Shown in pieces: positions 40,068 through 50,782 of a stretch of DNA of 56,106 nucleotides. The stretch spans positions 1 to 56,106 of the forward strand of contig CACXPT010000021.1 in assembly GCA_902769585.1 (NCBI GenBank), read 5' to 3'. This stretch comes from an uncultured bacterium (GTDB lineage: Bacteria > Verrucomicrobiota > Kiritimatiellia > RFP12 > UBA1067). A program made the position numbers and the translations under genes. The notes beneath the pieces are model-generated. The model ran no database searches. It had not been told where the DNA came from and saw nothing but the letters and a program-made list of their open reading frames with translations. Every line of letters begins with the position of its first letter. Position 1 is the first letter of the stretch.

Positions 40068-43000
40068 CTACGGCACCACCACCTCTACCTTGAAGAACCT
40101 GTACGCAGGATCCGGCTCCCCTCCATCGGTCACCTCCGACCATGGTCCTGCGAGGTTGGTCGCCCCCATCACACGGACCCTGAGCCCCGGCAGTTCCCAT
40201 TTGTCTGCAGGCGGTTCGTACTTCAGCTTGGACAAATCCGGCATCCCGTTCGCCTTAATTGGGAATTCCGTAATGACGAAGTCCTCATCGGGATCCTCCG
40301 GATCGATACCCAATGCGTAACATTCGACAACCGACAACCGTCCGTTCGCGGCAGTTGCCTCCAAGAGAGATTTCGCAAGCGTCTGATGCCCCTCGACCCA
40401 TTCAGTCGAAATCCCCATCGTTCGCCCGATCCACTCGGCAGACAGATTCCTCGTCTTGTCGCCGAAATCGACCGCAATCTCGACGGGCGGACTCTCAACA
40501 ACGAAGTAGTAGTTACGCATGTCATACCCCCCGTTCTTGTCCATGACGGTGAGCGTCACGCACTTAGGGCCGAAACTTGTGAACACAGGACTGTATGATC
40601 CGCCGACTGTACCCAGTATTACACCAGTGGCGTTGGTCGTCGTAATCGGGACGTCGATCGTCGCGCCCTCCACCGTCCAGCTCGCGGTCATGCCTTCGCG
40701 AACATCCGGCAGAACGTCCTTCGCCGTCCACCGGATCGGCACCGCTGGCACCCCGATACCCGCAGGAAAGGCATTGGTGGAGGCAATGCCCTGAATCATC
40801 GGCGCGCTGTTTTCCACACACATCGGATAACCACCTTCCTCCTCCAGACGGTAGTACTCAGCCCATGTCTTGTTGGGGTCTATGCTCTGCGTCGTGGTGA
40901 TCACCCTTGCACGGAGAGTGAACATGGCGTCACCATCTAGCTCCTTGAAGTAGAAGTAGCGGCTAGTAGTGCCGGCCGTGAACCTGAGGATGTTCGTATT
41001 CAGCACCGGATCTCTCGTCAAGCCGTCGGTCCAGTCGTCGCGCTCAACTAGTATCTTGACGTCGATGGGCTCTGTGGGCGCGATGCTGAGCGCCACGTCC
41101 ACGCGACCGTCTGTCGCGCCGATCTGGCGTTCATTGAAGTAGAAGGACGAGCCGCTGTGCGGCGCCATTGAGATCGTAGGCGTGCCGAGCGTCTCCACAT
41201 AGAAGGTAAACGGTTCTGCGTCCCTGAAAGCCAGTTCCGACATGTCCTTCTCCTTAACCTTCACCGTCACTTTGTTCGTGCCAGAGATGTGGAAGGCGTA
41301 TGGCACCTCTGCCAGATACGGGTTGCCGTACACGTTCGTAGTGAACAGCACCGCGCCACCCTCGTAGAACGTCCACTCGGTCATGAAGTTCTCATCCTCA
41401 AGGTCAATGTCACTCGGCTCATCCACGCTCTCAATCCTGAATATGTTCCTCGCGTCCCTAGCCGCCTTTACCTCCATCGTTCCACCGTCCGTAAAGAGAG
41501 TCGCACCGTTCATCGAGGCACCCTCTACGGTCGGCATGACGTTATTGACGTAGAGAACAATTTCGCCACTGGAGTATCCGTCAATGCGCCTTCCCGACCT
41601 GTCGGCAGTATCCCAGATCTCAAACCCGTACCTCAGCACAGTGTTGGCCGCCCCGTCAAGCAACCACAGGTTAGCTTGACGATCCGTCGTCGACTGTCCG
41701 AGCATGATGCGGATACCCTGCTCGAACGCCGTCGTCTCCACGAGGTTGGACGATGCCTCCGTCAGCGGCACCAGAAAGATGTAGCCCAAATCGGCCAGCG
41801 TGAACGGCGCATCGGTGCCGTCCATGTTGCGAAGCGCAAACGTGATACGCGCGCTGTCGCCCTCGTTGTACACACGCGACGGGTTGCCGTCGGTCATCGC
41901 GATGACAATAGGCTTAGCTGTTCCATTTGGCGGGAGGGACCAGTCGGAATCAATCACCTGGCGCGCGCCGCCACGCAGGTTGAGCTGCCCTGGCGTCGCC
42001 ACGAGGTCGTTAGTCCAAGTGGCGGTCCCTTCCCACACTTCCTCGCCATGTCCGCGCCAAACGCCCAAGGTTGCATCAACCTTGTCTTCGCCGGCATAGA
42101 ACCATGTCGCCCCCTCGCCATCCATTGCCCTAAGTTGCATGGTCAGATTCATGCCACTTTCTCTGCCATAAGACTCAACAACGGTACCCTCATAAACATT
42201 CGTGCCCTGCACGACTACCTGATGCTCGACAATGCCGCTTGGCCGAATCAATTCCAAGCCATACGTTTCGCGTGCGTCCAATTCGCCACTCATGTTGCTG
42301 ACATTGTTGGTCCACACGCCATCTGCGGCATCGCCCAACGTCCCGTTCGCCATCGTAGCGGGGGAGCACAAGGTAATGAACGTGTAATGGTTAGTGCTAT
42401 CGACTCCTGGCCGGCTTCCAACCTTGCTCGTAACCAACGCATTCCCTTCGCCAAGCGTCGCGAGAACCACGTTCGTGGACTCGGTTGCCAGGCGAATGCG
42501 CCAGCCGGACAGGTCAACACCCTCCGGAACGGCCAGTTCGATAAACTGGTTCTCGCCGTGGTAGTTCACCTCGTTGATCCATACCCGACCAGGCGAGATC
42601 GTATCGAGTACCGTGTATGCGCTGAAGTCGGTGCCGTTGCCGTACAGCTGGTTGTAGTCGATTGGCCAGAACCATTCTGGCGCCTTCCATTCCCCAGAAT
42701 ACATATCTAGACGCATGAGCCTTCCGCTGGAATCACGCCATTCTGCCCACACGTGATACTGCACGACCGTACCAGGCTTGACAGCAGGCATTACGCTGCG
42801 GGCATTCTCTATCACGCTGCGGAATACAAGGTTCGTGGAATCCACGCATGGCAGCTCCGCCACCTTGCAACCTGCTCGCGTTCGCCAGTTTGCATATCCC
42901 CATGGCGTGTCCCCGACATACGAGGCGACGTAGACGTGCATGGTATCGACGTCCATACCATCCATGCCACAGAATCCCAAACCGCTTATCTGCAACCTTG

Positions 43001-46000
43001 CCTGGACGCCCCAACTTTCTCTCGCCAGCGGCTGCTGTTCGCGTGAATTCGCATTTGTGATTGCCGTAGCGTCGTCATCAAGTCCATAGCGGAACGCAGA
43101 CACCTCGGAAAATTCCAGGCGAGGGCATATCGGCTCCGACACCGACACATCATCGATAAACACGCGCTGGATCGGACGGTTTTCCGGCCAGTTGGACGGT
43201 TTCTCCCATGCCTCGTCCAGCGGCGCATACGACGTGCCGCGCCCGTTGCGCGCGCCACCCACCTCCAGGCGGATCGACCTGATCGCCGTCGTCATCTCGT
43301 TCGTGCGCCAGCTGTACGTCTGATACGTGTTGTTGGATATCACGAACTCCGCCAGACGTACCCATGCCAGTCCGTCTATTGGATCAGTCTGAGACGCTTC
43401 TGGATAGGCCGTCCCGTACAGGATCACCACGGACGGACTCGTCGCGTTCGTCTCGAACGTCCGTGCTTTGAAAGTGACGCTCCCGATGCCGTTTGTCATA
43501 GTAGGACACTGCACGAACGGGTTGTTCTGGGCATATTCCTCAGACTTGTCGGGTTCTTCCAGACCGATACCGTACGTCTCCGGCCTCGACGTGTCATTGT
43601 CACTCGCCAAGGCCGAGAAGTTAAGAGAGCAAGAGAGACCGTCGGGCGCGTCGTTCAGATACGCCCACCGGCCAGAAGTAGCGTCCCCGTACCACCCTTC
43701 GGTATGGATGTTCCAGCCAAGCCAGGAGCGAGGATCAAGCGGCGGCTCGTCGTAGCAGTAAATATCCAAGATGGTGATCTTGCCGTAGTCGAGATTCCGC
43801 TCCCCTCCCGTCTGCATAAGCGCGTTTTCCACCACCACCGGATCCATGACAAGACGAATCAGGCCCTTCTGCGGCGAACGCAGACTTATGAAGTGCGTGC
43901 GAACACCCTCAGAGAGGTCTTTGGCAGAGAGACCCCTGAACGACCAGTTGGTGAGCGTCATCCAGTTCGGGCTATCCGCCGGTTCGCGCGTGCGGCTGTA
44001 CACCTCGCCCTCGTCAACGAGGCTCGTGCTGATTTGCAACAGCAAATTCGCGTTCGAATCCGCGTTCCTATAGCTGAAGCCAAATGTCGAAAGACCGTTA
44101 CACATGAACGGAGACCGTAATCCTATCGGCGATTCCGCATCTTCGCTCCTTGTCGGCTGAAGTACGCAAACCTTGCTCGCCGTGCGAACGCGCAGGATGA
44201 CGCACCCGCAGCCGCCGCGTCCGCCCGCGCTCGTGCCAGCAGCGCCACCATGCGAACCGCCAGCGCCGCCGCCGCCCAGGCCGTCCGTTCCGTCCATGTA
44301 CGCACGGTCCGTCAGGGCCGCCTTCGCAGGCGGACCGTCACCGCCGCCGCCGATGCCGCCGGCCCCGCCCATAGCCGAATTGGGCGTATGGCTGCCGTCG
44401 CCGGCGCCGCCACCGCCGCCGCCGCCATAGTACACCGTTGTACCCGTGATGTCGCTCGCGCGCCCAGCACCACCGTCGCCGGCCTTGTCATCAGTGGCGT
44501 TGCCGTCCTGCCCCATGCCAAGCTCGGTGAGGTCTGCGCCGCCGCCGCCGCCCGCGCGGTCGCCGTACGCCCGACCGCCGGAATTGCCCTGCTGGGCAGT
44601 GCCTGAAGCGCGAGAAGAGTAATAGGCGTTGTTGTTGCCCTGCGATGCGCCACCGCCCGTCGCCGGGCCGCTCACTCCGTTGCGCTGACTCCATCCAGCT
44701 CCTCCTCCGCCGCCCTTGACACCCAGCGTACCCTTTCCGGGAATGCCCGTCACACGCGAGAAGCCGCCGTTTCCGCCGGACTTCCAGTTGGCGCTGTCAT
44801 TGTTGCTCTTGTAGAAATTGTCGCCACCCGCGCCCACGGTGATCCTGACCGTCGTGCCGGCGGGCACGGTCACTGGCGCATCCGTCCAGTCGTAGTCGAG
44901 CACGCCGCCGCCGCCGCCGCCGCCGCCGATTGTCCAGCCGCCTGCGCCACCGCCACCCACCAGCAGCACGCGGTCGATCACCATGTCAACCTGCGGCGTA
45001 AACGTCGCCACGCCGGCCTCGTTGAAGATGAACGCGTAACCGTTCGTACCCGCCGCCGCCAGCTCGTACGACGCGCCCTCGATCTCGGCAGACGTCTCGA
45101 TCGACGCCATCGTGTAGACCCACTCGTCGTAGTGGCCGAGACGAGACGAGAGATTCGGCATGTCGCTCGCAAGCCAAGACGTGACTTCAACCCCGTCAAT
45201 CACCACGTCGGCATCGGCATCGCCAGTCTGCAGCAACACCTTCGTGGCGGAGGTATCGCAAATCTCCATAGAAAAGGCATTCGTGGAAAAAGCAGTGATG
45301 TTCGTTTCCCAACCGCTGTAATACCAGTTGCCGTTCTCGTCGCCCAGCAGAAGCTCAACGGTCTGGTTCGTAGGAATCAGTGCCGCGAAACCGGAGGCGT
45401 TGTACACCGTGTCGCCGAGATTGTACGGTCTCCAGCGTTCAGGCAGGTAATCCCATCCCGTGTAGTCGCTGCCGTGCGGATCCGAGACGTTGAGACCGTA
45501 GTTGTAGTAGTAGGAATCCGTGAAGTCGTGCGTGTGGACTAGCCCGAAACCCGCCTGGCAACCCACGGAACCGATGCCGAACGAGCCCTTCGTCAGGTCT
45601 GAGCCAACATCGCGATACGCGATCACGCGCACAGTCGAGTAGGAATCAGCCGATATGTTGTGCTCCTTGGACAGGAACCCGTCAAGACGCACTTCGCCCG
45701 TCGATTCGTCGGTATACAGCGAAAAGCACATGCTCGTCCAGCATTCGTAGTTCTTACGAACGTCGTCGGTGTTCCGCGGAATGAGCAGGTTGTTGAAGCT
45801 GTTGTACGCCGTGCCGCTCGTCGTCCACGAGGAGAGCGTACCGCCCACGTTAAGTGCGGTCTGCCCAGAGGCCAGCTGCGCGTTGCCGGACGCGTTGAGG
45901 ACGTTCTTCACCAACTCGGTCGCCTCTCCATTCCTCCATCTGAAGAGCGACACCGTCAACTGCTGGTCGCCGCTGCGCGTCACTCGGAACTCGTAACATC

Positions 46001-48365
46001 CCTTGTAGTATCCCTGGCAATAGCCCACGAGTGAGACGGACGGATTGTCCGGCGAGATGTCAAGCGGATTGCGATGCGTGCTCGTGATGCTGTCGTAAAG
46101 CTGGCTCATAGTCACCTTCGCGCTGATTGCATAGTCCTGACCGTATCCGGCTGCATTGTTTATCGCAAAACCGTAGTAGTCTGGAGACTGGGCCAGCCGA
46201 GCCGTGAAGTTGACACTGCCGACACCTCGCAACGGCGCGACGGAACTGTCCATCGCCAGGCTTCCGTAGCCGTTGCCCTCCAACTGGAAGGCATGACCGT
46301 ATGGCGCGATACGGGAACAAGGCACGTACATCCCGTTCTCGGCAGACCATCCGTTGGGCGTACGCGCGCGCGACATGCGCACGTACAACGGATAACACGA
46401 ATCGTCGTCGTCGACCTCAAACGCTTCGCGCCAGAACAACGGTTGGGCGTAGACGGTAGGGGGCCATTCGCTGATTGGCGCTTCCCACCTAACGCGGCTG
46501 TCGCTCGCTCCCGCGTTCATGCGATAACCGACTGTCGCGTCCGTCCAACCGTTGAAGTCCTGGTAGGAGGCACGAGAGATGGCGAACTCGGCCGTCTCGT
46601 CGTTGAACTCGATGAGCAAATGCGTGGCCGAGCCGTCAAGCTCTACTATGGCGTCGTACTTGTCGGCCTCCGAGCCGCTCGCCGCCATGGTGTACGGCAG
46701 GTACGGCACGTTCGGGCTGTTGGCGTACCACACGTTGGTGGTGACGTTGAACACGAACGGCTCGTCGCACGCCGCGTACTTCGCGCCCTCGAAGTGAAAA
46801 CGGATGCGCTCGCCGATGGCGTTGGTGGGAATGTGGTAGTGGTATCGCCACGTATGGTCGCCTACGAGTTCCATGCTTTCGTCTATCGACACACCAAAAG
46901 AAAGTTCGCCCAGCAACTTCACAGACGCGATGTCGCTCACGCCAGGCCGGATGCGCGTGAACCAGTCAGTGCCGCCGGAGGGCAGCATGTCCGCCGCAGT
47001 GCAGATGTAACGCGACTCAATATGCGTAATCTCCTCCGTCCATCCACTTCCGTAGGCATTGACGTTCTTTCCGCCAGTCGCATAGTCTACGGTTTCATAA
47101 TGCGGGGCCGACTGGTCCGCCGTGAAATAGAATTCCAGGTCGCCTTCTCTGTCCGGCACGGTGAAGCCGTCGGCGGAAACGAGCCGATCACCGACCTGTT
47201 CCATCGCGCTCGTCTGCCATTCGCCGATCTGCTGGTTCAGGTAGCGCCAGCGATAGACGAACTGCACGTTGGACAGCTCGAAGTCTGCGGCTGAGACCTC
47301 CTCGTTCCCATTCGTCGGATACGAACATTCGGCAACCGCCTTTACGCCTTCCAAGCCCGGAGAGAGGTATGGCACAGAAAAGCAGCCCGTCCATCCCGAG
47401 ACGTCCGTACCCGTTGCCGTGCCATCATACGTGCCGCAGGGATGGATTTCCGCCATCATAGGCGGGTAGGAGGCAACGATATTATCAACAAGCGCATAGT
47501 TGTTATCGGCACCGGTATTGACAGTATCTATACGGGCAATACGAAACCGGATCGGACCTCGATATCCGTTCAAGAACGAATAGATGTTCGCACGGATACG
47601 TCTCGTTCGTTGATCGGCACCTGCAACACTATTTAACAAGACCGCTTCTATGCCCTCTTCCAGAACGTTCTGTGTAACCATAATCCTCGCCCCTCTCACG
47701 ATCTTCACTCGCTCAATAACATCCACAGGACACGGAAACCAAGCGAACTGATCATAATTCGTGGATGACAAAGAAACTCCGGAATCAGCTGAATCAAGTA
47801 CATTCGTCGCCAACTCCAGCCGCAATGTCACGAACACGTTCGTATGCGAGTTGACCGCGTCAAAGTAGACCGCCCCTACGCCATCATCGTAATACGGCGA
47901 ATAGATACGAGCATCCGTCGTGTTGCACATGCAAACCGTTCCCACGCTCTGTATGCCATTGGCTGTGTTATTTGTCGGAATATCGTACACCTCTCCGTTA
48001 ATTGATTCCGCCGTCGGTGACCATGGGAGATAATTACGCGTAGCGTTACCGCTTGCCGCGCTGCCCGCACGGCATTCGGCCAAATGCCACAAGGCAACAG
48101 GATTACCCTCTCCAGCATTTTGATACAGTGTATGAAAACGTCCCACCTTCACATATGTACCACGTGGCTGCGCCTCGCCACTGTGCACCCAATAGGTTTC
48201 GGCCGTCGTGTCTGTATCGTTGTACCCCTGACACGACACCTCGTTCCAGATGTTCGTGTCGTTGTTCATCAGCAGGACCCGATCGTTCCCCAGTTGGGTA
48301 TAGCACCAAGCGACAGTTGGCAACAATGCCAATGACACAATACAAACTCTTTTCAAGGTTTTCAT
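40068..48365 (-). CDS. Giant secreted protein with glycine-rich and lamin-tail domains
   Basis: A 2765-residue exported protein. Signal peptide MKTLKRVCIVSLALLPTVAWC, then several beta-rich repeats of unknown fold, each with LamG-like stretches. At about residues 1110-1400 lies a glycine-rich region (VLLVGGGGAGGWTIGGGGGG, ending CGCVILRV) of the type found in bacterial glycine-rich surface proteins. A lamin tail domain is visible at about 1925-2030 (GRVWINEVNYHGENQFIELAVP, LSGWRIRLA). The C-terminus (residues about 2660-2765, SVVECYALGIDPEDPDEDF and ATNLAGPWSEV) is a tail seen in large PVC proteins I recall. Probably surface or extracellular; adhesion or glycan binding are guesses. AGAGGA precedes the ATG. 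Confidence 0.85.
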   Translation of the reverse strand: MKTLKRVCIVSLALLPTVAWCYTQLGNDRVLLMNNDTNIWNEVSCQGYNDTDTTAETYWVHSGEAQPRGTYVKVGRFHTLYQNAGEGNPVALWHLAECRAGSAASGNATRNYLPWSPTAESINGEVYDIPTNNTANGIQSVGTVCMCNTTDARIYSPYYDDGVGAVYFDAVNSHTNVFVTLRLELATNVLDSADSGVSLSSTNYDQFAWFPCPVDVIERVKIVRGARIMVTQNVLEEGIEAVLLNSVAGADQRTRRIRANIYSFLNGYRGPIRFRIARIDTVNTGADNNYALVDNIVASYPPMMAEIHPCGTYDGTATGTDVSGWTGCFSVPYLSPGLEGVKAVAECSYPTNGNEEVSAADFELSNVQFVYRWRYLNQQIGEWQTSAMEQVGDRLVSADGFTVPDREGDLEFYFTADQSAPHYETVDYATGGKNVNAYGSGWTEEITHIESRYICTAADMLPSGGTDWFTRIRPGVSDIASVKLLGELSFGVSIDESMELVGDHTWRYHYHIPTNAIGERIRFHFEGAKYAACDEPFVFNVTTNVWYANSPNVPYLPYTMAASGSEADKYDAIVELDGSATHLLIEFNDETAEFAISRASYQDFNGWTDATVGYRMNAGASDSRVRWEAPISEWPPTVYAQPLFWREAFEVDDDDSCYPLYVRMSRARTPNGWSAENGMYVPCSRIAPYGHAFQLEGNGYGSLAMDSSVAPLRGVGSVNFTARLAQSPDYYGFAINNAAGYGQDYAISAKVTMSQLYDSITSTHRNPLDISPDNPSVSLVGYCQGYYKGCYEFRVTRSGDQQLTVSLFRWRNGEATELVKNVLNASGNAQLASGQTALNVGGTLSSWTTSGTAYNSFNNLLIPRNTDDVRKNYECWTSMCFSLYTDESTGEVRLDGFLSKEHNISADSYSTVRVIAYRDVGSDLTKGSFGIGSVGCQAGFGLVHTHDFTDSYYYNYGLNVSDPHGSDYTGWDYLPERWRPYNLGDTVYNASGFAALIPTNQTVELLLGDENGNWYYSGWETNITAFSTNAFSMEICDTSATKVLLQTGDADADVVIDGVEVTSWLASDMPNLSSRLGHYDEWVYTMASIETSAEIEGASYELAAAGTNGYAFIFNEAGVATFTPQVDMVIDRVLLVGGGGAGGWTIGGGGGGGGVLDYDWTDAPVTVPAGTTVRITVGAGGDNFYKSNNDSANWKSGGNGGFSRVTGIPGKGTLGVKGGGGGAGWSQRNGVSGPATGGGASQGNNNAYYSSRASGTAQQGNSGGRAYGDRAGGGGGADLTELGMGQDGNATDDKAGDGGAGRASDITGTTVYYGGGGGGGAGDGSHTPNSAMGGAGGIGGGGDGPPAKAALTDRAYMDGTDGLGGGGAGGSHGGAAGTSAGGRGGCGCVILRVRTASKVCVLQPTRSEDAESPIGLRSPFMCNGLSTFGFSYRNADSNANLLLQISTSLVDEGEVYSRTREPADSPNWMTLTNWSFRGLSAKDLSEGVRTHFISLRSPQKGLIRLVMDPVVVENALMQTGGERNLDYGKITILDIYCYDEPPLDPRSWLGWNIHTEGWYGDATSGRWAYLNDAPDGLSCSLNFSALASDNDTSRPETYGIGLEEPDKSEEYAQNNPFVQCPTMTNGIGSVTFKARTFETNATSPSVVILYGTAYPEASQTDPIDGLAWVRLAEFVISNNTYQTYSWRTNEMTTAIRSIRLEVGGARNGRGTSYAPLDEAWEKPSNWPENRPIQRVFIDDVSVSEPICPRLEFSEVSAFRYGLDDDATAITNANSREQQPLARESWGVQARLQISGLGFCGMDGMDVDTMHVYVASYVGDTPWGYANWRTRAGCKVAELPCVDSTNLVFRSVIENARSVMPAVKPGTVVQYHVWAEWRDSSGRLMRLDMYSGEWKAPEWFWPIDYNQLYGNGTDFSAYTVLDTISPGRVWINEVNYHGENQFIELAVPEGVDLSGWRIRLATESTNVVLATLGEGNALVTSKVGSRPGVDSTNHYTFITLCSPATMANGTLGDAADGVWTNNVSNMSGELDARETYGLELIRPSGIVEHQVVVQGTNVYEGTVVESYGRESGMNLTMQLRAMDGEGATWFYAGEDKVDATLGVWRGHGEEVWEGTATWTNDLVATPGQLNLRGGARQVIDSDWSLPPNGTAKPIVIAMTDGNPSRVYNEGDSARITFALRNMDGTDAPFTLADLGYIFLVPLTEASSNLVETTAFEQGIRIMLGQSTTDRQANLWLLDGAANTVLRYGFEIWDTADRSGRRIDGYSSGEIVLYVNNVMPTVEGASMNGATLFTDGGTMEVKAARDARNIFRIESVDEPSDIDLEDENFMTEWTFYEGGAVLFTTNVYGNPYLAEVPYAFHISGTNKVTVKVKEKDMSELAFRDAEPFTFYVETLGTPTISMAPHSGSSFYFNERQIGATDGRVDVALSIAPTEPIDVKILVERDDWTDGLTRDPVLNTNILRFTAGTTSRYFYFKELDGDAMFTLRARVITTTQSIDPNKTWAEYYRLEEEGGYPMCVENSAPMIQGIASTNAFPAGIGVPAVPIRWTAKDVLPDVREGMTASWTVEGATIDVPITTTNATGVILGTVGGSYSPVFTSFGPKCVTLTVMDKNGGYDMRNYYFVVESPPVEIAVDFGDKTRNLSAEWIGRTMGISTEWVEGHQTLAKSLLEATAANGRLSVVECYALGIDPEDPDEDFVITEFPIKANGMPDLSKLKYEPPADKWELPGLRVRVMGATNLAGPWSEVTDGGEPDPAYRFFKVEVVVP

Positions 48366-48448
48366 ACAACAATCCTCTTTTGGTTTTTTTCGTTAAATAC
48401 AAACAAGAAGCCGTGTGTTACCTTACCGCCCACGCGGGCAATCGTTTC

Positions 48449-49564
48449 CTACTTGCCGAGGACCTCCTCGCGGCCCTTGCCCGTCGAGGGCAGGGAGAAG
48501 TCCGTCGGGCTCCCCTTCGCCTGGCGCGAGAGGAAGTCGAGCCCGGCGGCGAAATTGCCGCCGTGCCCGCCCTCCATCAGGGTGAAGCGCACGTTCGCCG
48601 ACGTGCGCCGGAAGTGGATTCGCATGCGTTCGGAGTAGAACGGATCCTTGGGGCCGTCGTACGCCAGCGCCGCCGGCACCTGCTGCGTCTCCTCGATGGC
48701 GGCGATGTCCGCCTCGCCCACGCGGTCCTCGGGATTGGCGAGCGCATTGAACGCGCGGAACGAGTGGCCGACGGGGACAGACCCCTTCCAGCCGTCGTGG
48801 ATGCCCGTGACGATGTATGCGCCCACGCCCGCCTTCCGCGCGCGGTCGAGCCACGTGAGCGGCGAGCGGTGCGCGTACTCCTCAGGCTTTTCGGCGGGCG
48901 TGCCGCCGCACGCCCCCTCGAGCATCTTCGCGTAGTGCTTGCCGCGTCCGGGATGGACGAGCAGCGAATCGGCGTGCCAACGCGCAAGGTCGGTGATCGG
49001 ACAGAACGCCGCCCCCGCCGCGAAGATCTCGGGATGGCGTCCCAGCATGAGGAGCGTCATGTGTCCGCCGCCGGAACCGCCCACGATGTACACGCGCGCC
49101 GGATCGATCTTCACGTGCTCCTTCGCGTAGTTCACGGCGTCAACGATGTCCTGCACCGCCGGGTCGCCGCCGCAGGCGGGCGGCGTCTTGTTCGGTCCAC
49201 GGAAGTTCGGCCCCACCATCGCCCAGCCCTTCTCGCGCGCGTACTTGAGCACGGTCGCGTAGTGGGAGGTCTGCCGGTAGTCGGCGCTCCACGTGTGGAG
49301 ACCCACGATCAGCGGCACAGCGTTCGTCTTCGCCCCCTCCGGCGCCCAGAAGTAGCAGGGCTGCAACGTGCCGTCGAGCGTGGACTTCACCTGCACAAGC
49401 ATCTTCATCCATGCGGGATCTAGTTCTGTCGGCTTCTTTGCTTGCGGTGCCGCCAGCCCCGTTCCCGACAAAGTAGCTAATGCCAGCATAGCACACTGCC
49501 AACGGATTCCCCACGCTACCCGCAAGGCTATACGAGATATTCTGCAATTCATAGTTGCTAGCAC
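48449..49564 (-). CDS. Exported alpha/beta-hydrolase, prolyl-oligopeptidase/esterase type
   Basis: A 371-residue exported hydrolase. Start GTG 49564 follows AGGAGGAATAATC. An N-terminal signal segment (VAWGIRWQCAMLALATLSGTGLAA) precedes the domain. The nucleophile elbow is VYIVGGSGGGHMTLLMLG (G-x-S-x-G with Ser near residue 171), with an oxyanion strand PLIVGLHTWSAD, a possible acid in VTGIHDGWKGS, and His in EGGHGGNF. Family members act as feruloyl, acetyl-xylan or peptide esterases. It follows the giant protein gene and belongs to the polymer-degrading group. Confidence 0.85.
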   Translation of the reverse strand: MLATMNCRISRIALRVAWGIRWQCAMLALATLSGTGLAAPQAKKPTELDPAWMKMLVQVKSTLDGTLQPCYFWAPEGAKTNAVPLIVGLHTWSADYRQTSHYATVLKYAREKGWAMVGPNFRGPNKTPPACGGDPAVQDIVDAVNYAKEHVKIDPARVYIVGGSGGGHMTLLMLGRHPEIFAAGAAFCPITDLARWHADSLLVHPGRGKHYAKMLEGACGGTPAEKPEEYAHRSPLTWLDRARKAGVGAYIVTGIHDGWKGSVPVGHSFRAFNALANPEDRVGEADIAAIEETQQVPAALAYDGPKDPFYSERMRIHFRRTSANVRFTLMEGGHGGNFAAGLDFLSRQAKGSPTDFSLPSTGKGREEVLGK

Positions 49565-49620
49565 GATTATTCCTCCTAGGTTCCATTCAAGTTAGGTTCC
49601 AATCAAGTTCTAGCGGTCCC

Positions 49621-50718
49621 CTATTCGCTAAAAGCGTAATCCCTCTGTCGTATGCCATCAAAAAGGTGCGTGATATATGGTTCTCCACAGTTTCCGCCAT
49701 AATTCCAGAACCAATAGTTTACCCCCTGATTGAACACAACTATAGGACGCTCTCCGCCATCGCTTTTGACATTGAACCGCGTTCCACGAGTCATTGCTAC
49801 TGTGTGGTCCTCATACCTTCCAAAGCAACCTTTCTCCGGGCAACCTCCCTCTGACGTTCTTGAGTCAAAGAAATCGGCTGGTATCCACCCCCACTTTTCA
49901 AGATAGAATTCCGACGTGACATGATGTCGTCCCTCGTCAAAACAGGGCCTGAGACAACACAACACTCGCGCAGGGACACCACCAGCGCGACACAATTGTA
50001 CAAAGATTTCGTGAACAGGACCGCAATCGCCACTCTTCTTGGAACGAAAAGCTCTTTCGAGCATCGGTTCTGGCCCGTTAGGAATCTCACCAGTCGTAAA
50101 ATTGTTGGCAACGTAGGCATATGCAAGGCGAACGTATTCCAACGGGTTTCCTTTTGCCTGATCAGACAGCTGGACAACGGCATCTCGAAATGCACGTATC
50201 GCGAGATTCTCCTTTACCTCCTTTCTACGAGTGTTGTCGCGGTAAAGACGGCTAGATTTGTCGTAAGGGTATATTTTGTCAATTTTTGAAAAGTCTGCCG
50301 CTACCTTATAAAACCGCACTCTGAATATCCATTCCAGTTTAGGATCCTTCCTGGTACCAATCTGGGCGTAACGGATGTACCTATCGCCCGACTCGTCATA
50401 TGTCCTGACGTACTTCTTTGGTGGTTGCTTTACCCATTCAATGTCATAGTACTGGCATGGTTCGGGGTACCCCACTATGACAAGCAAGTCGGAAACAGGT
50501 GGATTCTTGATGGCGACGCTCAACCTGTTTGTTACTTCAAAGATGCCGTTCGGCGTTCTTGTCACGATGGGCGAGATGTCGGATTTGCCAGGCTTCAACC
50601 AGTCGGCCAAAGAGTAATTAGCTGATAACAGCATGGCAACGGTCAATACTGCGCCACGCCCACATCTCAACCACACCGTCCGCGCACATGCGTGCAACTT
50701 GTCAACTGTTGTGCTCAT
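49621..50718 (-). CDS. Exported transglutaminase-like protein
   Basis: A 365-residue protein with an N-terminal hydrophobic segment (AVLTVAMLLSANYSLA). The transglutaminase-like core has the catalytic Cys in SGDCGPVHEIFVQLCRAGG (about residue 233), His in RHHVTSEFYLEKWGWIPADF, and Asp in PADF. This is the Cys-His-Asp order of the papain-like superfamily; members act as proteases, transamidases or peptidoglycan-linked amidases. Base composition is visibly more AT-rich than its neighbours, a sign of possible transfer. ATG 50718 lies 6 bases after TGGTATACT. Confidence 0.85.
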   Translation of the reverse strand: MSTTVDKLHACARTVWLRCGRGAVLTVAMLLSANYSLADWLKPGKSDISPIVTRTPNGIFEVTNRLSVAIKNPPVSDLLVIVGYPEPCQYYDIEWVKQPPKKYVRTYDESGDRYIRYAQIGTRKDPKLEWIFRVRFYKVAADFSKIDKIYPYDKSSRLYRDNTRRKEVKENLAIRAFRDAVVQLSDQAKGNPLEYVRLAYAYVANNFTTGEIPNGPEPMLERAFRSKKSGDCGPVHEIFVQLCRAGGVPARVLCCLRPCFDEGRHHVTSEFYLEKWGWIPADFFDSRTSEGGCPEKGCFGRYEDHTVAMTRGTRFNVKSDGGERPIVVFNQGVNYWFWNYGGNCGEPYITHLFDGIRQRDYAFSE

Positions 50719-50724
50719 GGGCGT

Positions 50725-50733
50725 AGTATACCA
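50725..50733 (-). promoter_or_regulatory. Extended -10 promoter, leaderless position
   Basis: TGGTATACT on the minus strand, 6 bases before ATG 50718. Transcription should start at the start codon. Confidence 0.6.
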
Positions 50734-50782
50734 CACTCAGTCCGCCGCCGCCAGCCACCGGACAAATTGAAATTGAACGCCG

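Noticed and set aside
44173..44606. Plus-strand proline- and alanine-rich reading frames
   Set aside because: They are the complement of the glycine-rich codons of the giant protein; no ribosome site and no known domain.
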